Assembly (NCBI RefSeq): GCF_003312425.1 | Contig: NZ_QNUX01000003.1 | Coordinates: forward strand, 124,001 to 188,000 | Reading direction: 5' to 3' | Length of the DNA stretch: 64,000 nucleotides | From: Flavobacterium psychrolimnae | GTDB lineage: Bacteria; Bacteroidota; Bacteroidia; Flavobacteriales; Flavobacteriaceae | In this document: one piece after another, positions 7,722 through 13,777 of the stretch | How the letters are laid out: each line of letters opens with the position of its first letter | How positions within the stretch are numbered: position 1 is the first letter of the stretch | Notes under the pieces: generated by a model | Databases searched by the model: none | Seen by the model: the letters and a program-made list of their open reading frames with translations, nothing else | What the model was told of the DNA's origin: nothing | Position numbers and translations under genes: made by a program

Positions 7722-8603
7722 CTATCTTTTTTTCTCTGCCAAAAGTACTTTCCATGCGGAAGAAACGTCATTGGCATTCAAATATTTTTTGGCTTCAAGA
7801 TGCACTTTATCAGCATCATCGGAACTTAAAACTCCTTTTACCGCAAAATTTTGCTGTACAAATATACTAACTTCTTCTGTTGTAGGCAAGGCTTCTACAT
7901 TCCCTAACATTCCTAAATCATTTCCATCAAAAACCGAACTTTCTTTTATAAAATTCGGAATCGCATCCACTCCAATCCCTAAGGTAGATAACGGTTTTGG
8001 CACTTCAAAAAGCCCTTGGTTTGACCTCGAATACCAATTGCCGCCTAATCTGGAAACTAAGTCAATTTTATATTGGTCAATTGCTCCATTTTCGTCTAAA
8101 ACAGATTCGTCAATATGTATTCGCAAAACTTCGCAAAGCACTAAATTTCCAGCTCCTCCTTCTGTTCCCAATGGAATAATCTGAGTCACTTTGCATTCAA
8201 ACTGTACAGGCGATTCTTTTACTCGAAACGGTTTTACAACTTCTGAAGCAATTGCAGTCAAGCCTGATTTTAAAAACTCATCCACTCCATCAGCATACTC
8301 CGTACTGGCCAGAGAAATCTGTTGTACCATATCATAATTTACGACATTGATTACCACTTCCCTAGTAGCTTCAGCATTGATTAATGTGTGTTTTATCGAA
8401 TTGTCACGAACGCGTCTCGCCGGAGAAAATATCAAAATGGGAGGATTTGCACTGAACACATTAAAGAAACTAAAAGGTGATACATTAGGATTCCCTTCCG
8501 CATCCATGGTACTGGCAAAAGCAATGGGTCTTGGCCCAACGGAACTTTGCAAATACCCTTGTAATTTCGCCGTTTCAATACTTTTAGGATCAATCGTAAT
8601 CAT
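7722..8603 (-). CDS. Flavin reductase-like (FMN-binding split barrel) protein
   Basis: A 293-residue protein. The N-terminal half is a flavin reductase-like domain: SSVGPRPIAFASTMDAEGNPNVSPFSFFNVFSANPPI (about residues 19-55) is the FMN-binding signature, and NVVNYDMVQQ and the later LVLCEVLRIHID strands belong to the same barrel. Members use NAD(P)H to reduce FMN or are flavin-dependent oxidoreductases; the substrate is unknown. I use ATG 8603. A reading nine codons longer would begin with TTG at 8630, but that codon lies inside a -7 promoter element. It precedes the DUF3127 gene on the same strand by 24 bp, so the two are probably co-transcribed. Confidence 0.88.
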   Translation of the reverse strand: MITIDPKSIETAKLQGYLQSSVGPRPIAFASTMDAEGNPNVSPFSFFNVFSANPPILIFSPARRVRDNSIKHTLINAEATREVVINVVNYDMVQQISLASTEYADGVDEFLKSGLTAIASEVVKPFRVKESPVQFECKVTQIIPLGTEGGAGNLVLCEVLRIHIDESVLDENGAIDQYKIDLVSRLGGNWYSRSNQGLFEVPKPLSTLGIGVDAIPNFIKESSVFDGNDLGMLGNVEALPTTEEVSIFVQQNFAVKGVLSSDDADKVHLEAKKYLNANDVSSAWKVLLAEKKR

Positions 8604-8627
8604 ATTTTTTAATTTTTGCTGAAGATA

Positions 8628-8635
8628 CAAAAGTA
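8628..8635 (-). promoter_or_regulatory. -7 promoter element for flavin reductase gene
   Basis: On the minus strand the sequence reads TACTTTTG, a perfect TAnnTTTG, 24 bases before the ATG at 8603. Its position decides the start codon, because any start further upstream would not be transcribed. Confidence 0.65.
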
Positions 8636-8673
8636 GACAAATGAATTAAGTTTAAGAAGTAAGACAAAAGATT

Positions 8674-8760
8674 TAGAATAAAATTAGAATGCGATTTCTT
8701 TGAGAGAAAATTCTTTGGTAAAAACTAAAATAGTAAAGCATTTATTTATTTATATTTATG
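8674..8760. repeat. Direct repeat copy A flanking CPBP gene
   Basis: This 87-bp non-coding segment aligns along its whole length with 9713-9799 with roughly 80% identity and two 3-base gaps. Shared blocks include TAGAATAAAAT, TTTCTTTGA, AAATTCTTTG, AAAACTAAAATA, ATTTATTT and TATATTTAT. It lies upstream of the flavin reductase gene (which reads left), while copy B lies upstream of the histidine kinase gene. The simplest reading is that one intergenic region became two when the CPBP gene was inserted. Confidence 0.85.
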
Positions 8761-8875
8761 CACACTAATTTAATGGGCATCGTTTCGAAATTTTATTTGA
8801 GATTTTGGAACGGAGTTTTCTATAAGGAATAAATAATTGTTAGGTACAGAACATAAAAAAATAAAACAACAAAAA

Positions 8876-9709
8876 ATGGCAGAAATAAGTAATGAAGAAA
8901 GTTATCCCAATATTCGAGAAAGTTGGAGAGTGGTAGGAACAATAATATTATTTTCAATATTATTCATCCCTATAAAAATGATATTTGAAACAACTTTAGG
9001 AAAAGAACTCACCTCCTTAATTTATTATGTTCTGACAATGGGGATTACATTTCTTATCATTCATCGTAAAAGGATAAATAGACAAGAGACAAGTAATTAT
9101 GATTTTGGAATTGGTTCGATAAAGATTGTTTTACTGCTTTGCTTTGCGACAGCTGCAATTCTAATAGGAATAAAATTTCCTATTATTAGCCAAATCCCAA
9201 TACCAGACTTTATACAAAAGATATTTCTCGACGATGGAAGTAGCACGGGTGTGTATTCATTTATTACCATAGTTATTGCTGCTCCTATTCTTGAAGAATT
9301 GATATTTAGAGGAATTATTCTAAATGGACTTTTAAAAAGCTACTCTCCACTAAAGTCAATAATTATTTCAAGTTTGCTTTTTGGTCTAGTTCATTTGAAT
9401 CCTTGGCAGTTTATAGGGGCTTCTATTGGTGGAATTTTATCAGGTTGGGTTTATTTTAAAACAAAAAAAATAACTCTGCCCATTATAATACACATGACTA
9501 ATAATTCCCTAGCCTTTATTGGCCAATATTTTAGTTCAAGAAATGTGAATTTAACTAAATCAATAAGCAGCGAGTACTCATTGACTGAATTATATGGAGG
9601 AACGACAAACCTAATTGTAATATTAACTATAGCAATAACTATAGCACTAAGTTCTATTTATTTACTTGACAAAGAATTTCGGAAAAAGAAAAAAAATAGC
9701 TACGCATAA
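8876..9709 (+). CDS. CPBP-family intramembrane metalloprotease
   Basis: A 277-residue membrane protein with about seven hydrophobic segments, related to eukaryotic Rce1 CaaX proteases and bacterial Abi (CPBP) proteins. The family's active-site motifs are present: EELIFRG (Glu140, Glu141, Arg145), FGLVHLNPWQF (His173) and a third motif with IIIHMTNNSLAFI near residue 220. Bacterial members process peptides, confer immunity to self-made bacteriocins or have unknown substrates. No bacteriocin gene is next to it. The gene is isolated between imperfect direct repeats, suggesting acquisition. ATG 8876 is chosen; a TTG at 8837 in the same frame would add 13 polar residues and is less likely. Confidence 0.88.
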   Translation: MAEISNEESYPNIRESWRVVGTIILFSILFIPIKMIFETTLGKELTSLIYYVLTMGITFLIIHRKRINRQETSNYDFGIGSIKIVLLLCFATAAILIGIKFPIISQIPIPDFIQKIFLDDGSSTGVYSFITIVIAAPILEELIFRGIILNGLLKSYSPLKSIIISSLLFGLVHLNPWQFIGASIGGILSGWVYFKTKKITLPIIIHMTNNSLAFIGQYFSSRNVNLTKSISSEYSLTELYGGTTNLIVILTIAITIALSSIYLLDKEFRKKKKNSYA

Positions 9710-9712
9710 CAC

Positions 9713-9799
9713 TAGAATAAAATAAAGCGATCATTTCTTTGATTAAAAATTCTTTGTTTAAAACTAAAATACAACAGGATTTATTTCGTTATATTTATC
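9713..9799. repeat. Direct repeat copy B flanking CPBP gene
   Basis: Partner of 8674-8760 (same orientation, same length). It begins three bases after the CPBP stop codon and ends 16 bases before the histidine kinase ATG at 9816. It therefore contains whatever promoter serves the kinase; TATATTTA (9790-9797) is a one-mismatch -7 element conserved in both copies. Confidence 0.85.
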
Positions 9800-9815
9800 A
9801 TTCAAATTTTTATTT

Positions 9816-10970
9816 ATGCAGTTTTCTGAAAGAAGAAATACAACCCGTTGGATCATAATTTTCGCCTCTTTTTTAATAATTTCACTGATTCTTTGGAACA
9901 CCTACACTTTTTTTCAAATCTTCAAAAATGAAGAACGATTAAAAATGAATCTTTGGGCGCAAGCTCAAAAAACACTGATTAACGCCGGTGAAAACACCGA
10001 TGTTGAACTTCCCCTGCAAATTTTCAGTGATAATACTTCGATTCCTATTATACTTACAGAGAATGACAGCATCATAAACACCGTGAACATTGATGAAGTT
10101 ATCGTGAAAAACAATAAAAAGGCAGTCGCTTTTTTGCATGATTTAAAAAGCGAAAATGAGCCCATTGTTATTGAATATGTCCCAGGAAAATTTCAGAAAC
10201 TTTATTATGGAAACTCCGCTTTACTGAATAAATTAAAATATTATCCAGTTGCTTTAGTGCTGATTATTGTGCTTTTTGGCGGATTAGTGTACAATTTTTA
10301 CCGAAGTACCAAAATGGCAACGCAAAACAAACTTTGGGCCGGAATGGCTAAGGAAACTGCACACCAAATAGGAACACCGCTTTCTTCATTGATTGGCTGG
10401 GTTGAACTATTGAAATCTGAAAATGTGGATAAAAGCACGACTCTCGAAATTGAAAAAGACATTGAGCGATTGCAAACCATTACCGATCGTTTCTCGAAAA
10501 TAGGATCGGAACCCAAATTAGAAAACAAAGATATTGTCTCAGAAACGCTTCAGTCTTACGACTATTTGCAATCCCGATTTTCCAAACAAATTGAGTTTTC
10601 GTTCAAAGCTCCAAAATCGCCAATTATGGTTTCTCTGAATCCTGCTTTACACAGTTGGACTATTGAAAATCTCGTCAAAAATGCAATCGATGCGATGAAA
10701 GGCAAAGGAAAATTAGCACTGGAAATTGAGCAAGAAGGAGATTATGTAAAAATAAACGTTTCAGATACCGGCGGTGGAATTCAGAAAAATCAATTCAAAA
10801 GTATTTTTGAACCTGGTTTTACCACCAAAAAACGAGGTTGGGGATTAGGACTTTCGTTGACTAAAAGAATCGTTGAAGAATACCACAAAGGAACCATCAA
10901 AGTCTTACATTCTGAAATTGGAAAAGGAACGACGATGCAAGTGAGTTTAAAAAAAAACAATTTAGTTTAA
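9816..10970 (+). CDS. Sensor histidine kinase (orphan)
   Basis: A 384-residue membrane kinase. Two transmembrane helices (about residues 12-34 and 143-161) bracket an extracytoplasmic sensor domain of about 110 residues. The phosphoacceptor box is AKETAHQIGTPLSSLIGW with His183, a variant H-box (HQIGTPLSS in place of HELRTPLT) frequent in Bacteroidota. The ATPase domain has the N box (NLVKNAIDAM, about residue 285), G1 (DTGGGI) and G2 (KRGWGLGLSL). No response regulator is adjacent, so its partner is elsewhere. The 3' end overlaps the opposing transglutaminase gene by 4 bases. Confidence 0.94.
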   Translation: MQFSERRNTTRWIIIFASFLIISLILWNTYTFFQIFKNEERLKMNLWAQAQKTLINAGENTDVELPLQIFSDNTSIPIILTENDSIINTVNIDEVIVKNNKKAVAFLHDLKSENEPIVIEYVPGKFQKLYYGNSALLNKLKYYPVALVLIIVLFGGLVYNFYRSTKMATQNKLWAGMAKETAHQIGTPLSSLIGWVELLKSENVDKSTTLEIEKDIERLQTITDRFSKIGSEPKLENKDIVSETLQSYDYLQSRFSKQIEFSFKAPKSPIMVSLNPALHSWTIENLVKNAIDAMKGKGKLALEIEQEGDYVKINVSDTGGGIQKNQFKSIFEPGFTTKKRGWGLGLSLTKRIVEEYHKGTIKVLHSEIGKGTTMQVSLKKNNLV

Positions 10971-12133
10971 CGAACTCTAAACTGTGACACTTTATAAAAC
11001 ATCGTTTTTCTGACTATTTTTGAATTACTCAAATAATTATCTACAAATCTCGCATGTTCTTCGGCTTGCGCCAAAGCTTTACTTATTGATTTTTTTATCG
11101 AAGCTACATTAGCAGCATTTTCATTCCCAACAGAACCAACTTTGTAAATTGCATCTTGACACTTAGCCAGTTTTGCTCTTGGCGCATCAATCATATCACT
11201 GATTTCAATATCTGGCAAGGCAGGTTTAAAAGTATTATTCCGATAATGAATAAAATCATTCAACAATACAACCGCCTCATTCATTTCATTCACAATCTCA
11301 TTCAATTTTTCAATATTTGAATTGTATTGCAAATACGCTAATTGCTTTTTCTTGCCTTCGTAACGCTCCAAAATCATGGCGTTCTTTATTCCATTTTTTT
11401 CTATACGTTCTGCAGCTGCGGCTAATTTTTCCGCCTCGGACAAACTATTATGTTTTGCAATTTCTTTCTCAAAATCAAAGTATTTCTTGGTTTTATTGAT
11501 TTGGGTTTTACCTTCATAAAACTCATTATTGGTAATAGGATAATTAGAAAATTGCCATAAATAATCAAATGGAATGTGCGAAGCAATTATTGTAGAAGGA
11601 TCTGTCTTAAAATAATAACTGTTTAACTTTTTAGAAAACCTCCCATTTTTTACATATCCAGAACCCCAAGTTGGATCAAATACATACCACTTCCTATCAA
11701 CTTTTGCAGCGACCCAAGCGTGAGCCAAGTTACTTACTTTTCCGTTTTGCTTGGTATATCCTTCAATGATGTAGGATTGAATTCCAACTTTTTGGGAGAG
11801 ATCATTAAAAACGGAAGCATAATGAATACAGACGCCTTTTTTAGTCTTCAACGTCTTTACAATTTTCTGCTGAACTGTTTCATTAAAATTTACGGCATTC
11901 ATTCCGGGAATATCGTAAGTGATATTTGATGCCGTCCAATAAAAAACTGCCCTGATTTTATCTGTTTCTGTTTTGAAATTAGCGTTGATGTAGTTTGCAA
12001 TTGCTTGTGTAGAAGTTGTTGCATTTTCAGGAATTGCGGCCATTTTAGCATCAGCCACAGCATATCCGGTATTTGCTTGTCCAAAACTAAGCATGGAGAA
12101 AAAGAAAAAAAACAAAAAAGAAATGTTTTTCAT
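10967..12133 (-). CDS. Secreted transglutaminase-like cysteine protease/peptidase
   Basis: A 388-residue exported protein with a signal peptide (MKNISFLFFFFFSMLSFGQ). The transglutaminase-core triad is intact: Cys102 in KGVCIHYASVF, His138 in NLAHAWVAA and Asp153 in FDPTWGSG. Such domains act as peptidases or cross-linking enzymes on peptides or cell-wall material; the substrate here is unknown. The C-terminal half (about 220-388) is predicted mostly helical and is not recognised. ATG 12133 gives a clean signal peptide; an ATG seven codons upstream (12154) is possible. The gene converges with the kinase gene and overlaps it by 4 bases with no terminator between. Confidence 0.85.
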   Translation of the reverse strand: MKNISFLFFFFFSMLSFGQANTGYAVADAKMAAIPENATTSTQAIANYINANFKTETDKIRAVFYWTASNITYDIPGMNAVNFNETVQQKIVKTLKTKKGVCIHYASVFNDLSQKVGIQSYIIEGYTKQNGKVSNLAHAWVAAKVDRKWYVFDPTWGSGYVKNGRFSKKLNSYYFKTDPSTIIASHIPFDYLWQFSNYPITNNEFYEGKTQINKTKKYFDFEKEIAKHNSLSEAEKLAAAAERIEKNGIKNAMILERYEGKKKQLAYLQYNSNIEKLNEIVNEMNEAVVLLNDFIHYRNNTFKPALPDIEISDMIDAPRAKLAKCQDAIYKVGSVGNENAANVASIKKSISKALAQAEEHARFVDNYLSNSKIVRKTMFYKVSQFRVR

Positions 12134-12161
12134 AATATATAATATAGGCTTCATAAAGTAG

Positions 12162-12194
12162 AAAAGGGAACAGCTTTACAGCTATTCCCTTTTA
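12162..12194 (-). terminator. Terminator of greA-HIT operon
   Basis: AAAAGGGAA/TTCCCTTTT arms (12162-12170 with 12186-12194) plus an inner AGCT/AGCT stem form a strong hairpin just downstream of the HIT gene on the minus strand, ending in TTTTC. It also has As on the other side and could work in both directions. Confidence 0.75.
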
Positions 12195-12232
12195 AACGAA
12201 AACCATACCAAATTATTTTATTTTAAAAAATA

Positions 12233-12622
12233 CTATAAATTGGTTTTTATGCTTGCCGCCAAAGCTTCAAATTCGTCTTTGGACAATGTTACTTTATTTT
12301 GAAAACGCATTTCATCCATTTCATTCAACGGAATCAAATGAACGTGCGCATGAGGAACTTCAAGTCCTACAACTGCCATCCCAATACGTTTGCACGGAAC
12401 TGTTTTCTCTAAAGCCACCGCAATTTTTTTAGAGAACTGCATTAACCCCAGATACAAATCATCTTCCATCTCAAAAATCTTATTGATTTCTTGTTTTGGA
12501 ATACAAAGTGTGTGTCCTTTTGCATTTGGATTTACATCCAAAAAAGCCAAGAAGTTTTCATCTTCAGCGATTTTGTAGCACGGAATTTCTCCGTTTATGA
12601 TTTTGGTAAAAATACTTGACAT
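12233..12622 (-). CDS. HIT-family nucleotide hydrolase (HINT-like)
   Basis: A 129-residue histidine-triad protein. The HxHxH motif is at His91/His93/His95 (VPHAHVHLIPL), and the N-terminal SIFTKIINGEIPCYKIAEDENFLAFLDVNPNAKGHTL is the HINT signature. Family members hydrolyse AMP-lysine, adenylyl-sulfate or similar phosphoramidates. It follows greA with a 34-bp gap, an arrangement common in Flavobacteriia, and a strong terminator ends the operon. Confidence 0.94.
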   Translation of the reverse strand: MSSIFTKIINGEIPCYKIAEDENFLAFLDVNPNAKGHTLCIPKQEINKIFEMEDDLYLGLMQFSKKIAVALEKTVPCKRIGMAVVGLEVPHAHVHLIPLNEMDEMRFQNKVTLSKDEFEALAASIKTNL

Positions 12623-12656
12623 CTTGAATCGATTAATAGTTTAAACCTTTAACTAA

Positions 12657-13133
12657 TTAGTCTCGTGAAATTTCCAAAATTTCGAATTTCAAAACACCAT
12701 TCGGAACAGTGATTTCAGCAAATTCACCCACTGATTTTCCTAGTAAACCTTTTCCAATTGGTGAAGTCACAGAGATTTTTCCGGTTTTTAAATCGGCTTC
12801 ACTTTCCGCAACTAACGTATAAGTCATCTCCATACCATTGGTTTGGTTCTTGATTTTTACATTTGATAAAACTAATACTTTAGAAAGATCTAAATGAGAT
12901 TCATCAATTAATCTAGCATTCGAATGTACTTCTTCGAGCTTAGCAATACGCATTTCAAGCATTCCTTGCGCTTCCTTAGCCGCATCATATTCGGCATTCT
13001 CTGAAAGATCGCCTTTATCTCTTGCTTCAGCAATATCCGCAGATGCTTTAGGGCGCATTACGCTCTTTAAATAATCCAATTCTTCTCTTAATTTTTTTAA
13101 CCCTTCTGCTGTGTAATACGATACTGTACTCAT
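12657..13133 (-). CDS. greA: Transcription elongation factor GreA
   Basis: A 158-residue Gre factor that rescues backtracked RNA polymerase by stimulating transcript cleavage. The N-terminal coiled coil (about residues 8-75) carries the acidic tip around ARDKGDLSENAEYDAAKEAQG, which reaches the polymerase active site; the C-terminal FKBP-like domain contains the SPIGKGLLGKSVGE loop. It is the first gene of greA-HIT. A terminator-like hairpin sits between its promoter and its start codon, suggesting attenuation. Confidence 0.97.
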   Translation of the reverse strand: MSTVSYYTAEGLKKLREELDYLKSVMRPKASADIAEARDKGDLSENAEYDAAKEAQGMLEMRIAKLEEVHSNARLIDESHLDLSKVLVLSNVKIKNQTNGMEMTYTLVAESEADLKTGKISVTSPIGKGLLGKSVGEFAEITVPNGVLKFEILEISRD

Positions 13134-13156
13134 AAATTCCTCATTTATATAAATAG

Positions 13157-13181
13157 AAAAAATCCCATCAGGACGGGATTT
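13157..13181 (-). promoter_or_regulatory. Terminator-like hairpin in the greA leader
   Basis: On the minus strand AAATCCC/GGGATTT (13175-13181 with 13160-13166) encloses an 8-nt loop and is followed directly by six Ts. It starts within a few bases of the predicted greA transcription start and ends 24 bases before the ATG. No other gene upstream on this strand could need a terminator here, so it most likely acts on the greA transcript itself. Confidence 0.65.
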
Positions 13182-13188
13182 CTTTCCA

Positions 13189-13196
13189 CAAAGATA
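13189..13196 (-). promoter_or_regulatory. -7 promoter element of greA
   Basis: Minus-strand TATCTTTG, a perfect TAnnTTTG, places the start of transcription near 13183. No clear TTG is seen at -33; that region is very AT-rich. Confidence 0.6.
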
Positions 13197-13257
13197 CTAT
13201 TATTTTTTTTCGTCTATAAATATATGTTAATCATATATAATTCAAAGTTAAATAAAT

Positions 13258-13265
13258 TAAATTTG
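13258..13265 (+). promoter_or_regulatory. -7 promoter element of the Rieske-like lipoprotein gene
   Basis: TAAATTTG fits TAnnTTTG and lies 29 bases before the ATG at 13295. The -33 region has no TTG. Confidence 0.5.
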
Positions 13266-13294
13266 TTTCGCTAATACTTTGACACTATTTTAAA

Positions 13295-13717
13295 ATGAAA
13301 AAATACGCACTTCTTTTTCTTATTATTCCTTTCTTTTTATCGTGTAGTGATTCTGGTTTAAACAACTCTAATCCATTTATTCCAAATTATACTTTCTCAG
13401 TAGATGTCAATATGAATTTACCTGCATATTCTAATCTAAAATTCGTTAGTAATGCAGTTTATATTTCTGGAATAGGAGCAAAGGGGATTTATGTGTTTTG
13501 TACGGCACCGGATAACTATAATGCTTTTGATGCAGCCTGTCCTAACCAAGCTTTGAACTCTTGTTCTAATATGACTCTAAAAGGAATCAATATAGTTTGC
13601 GCTTGTGACAGTAAAGAATACAGTTTGTTTACTGGTCAAGCCCAAGGCGGTGCGCAATATCCTTTGAAACAATACCGAGTTCAAGTTAATGGAAATGTGC
13701 TTCGGGTTTATAATTAA
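13295..13717 (+). CDS. Rieske-like lipoprotein with altered cluster ligands
   Basis: A 140-residue lipoprotein (lipobox FLSC, Cys17). The second half has the layout of a Rieske domain: AACPNQ (Cys82) and VCACDSKEYSLFTG (Cys102, Cys104), followed by YPLKQYRVQVNGNVLRVYN, a typical Rieske C-terminal strand pair. In true Rieske proteins the cluster is held by CxH and CxxH. Here the first His is Asn84 and the second is Asp105, while the Cys residues remain. It may have lost its [2Fe-2S] cluster or bind a different metal. A perfect -7 element TAAATTTG lies at 13258-13265. Neighbours give no functional hint. Confidence 0.7.
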   Translation: MKKYALLFLIIPFFLSCSDSGLNNSNPFIPNYTFSVDVNMNLPAYSNLKFVSNAVYISGIGAKGIYVFCTAPDNYNAFDAACPNQALNSCSNMTLKGINIVCACDSKEYSLFTGQAQGGAQYPLKQYRVQVNGNVLRVYN

Positions 13718-13723
13718 ATCAAA

Positions 13724-13751
13724 AAATCCTGACAGCGAACCATCAGGATTT
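13724..13751. terminator. Bidirectional terminator between lipoprotein and TonB receptor genes
   Basis: A 9-bp stem AAATCCTGA/TCAGGATTT (13724-13732 with 13743-13751) lies between two converging genes. The T run is stronger on the minus strand (TTTTTT), serving the receptor gene. Confidence 0.78.
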
Positions 13752-13777
13752 CATCCAATAATAAACAATTCAATTCT

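Noticed and set aside
8604..8630. Upstream TTG start for the flavin reductase gene
   Set aside because: The codon lies inside the -7 element of the gene's own promoter.
8837..8875. 13-codon extension of the CPBP protein from TTG 8837
   Set aside because: Adds only a polar Lys/Gln-rich stretch; ATG 8876 has an A-rich upstream region typical for this genome.
8838..9716. GTTAGGT before and ATAAC after the CPBP gene, suggesting an integron cassette
   Set aside because: No paired R/L boxes or attC-like hairpin can be drawn, no integrase is present, and the flanking repeat is better explained as duplicated host sequence.
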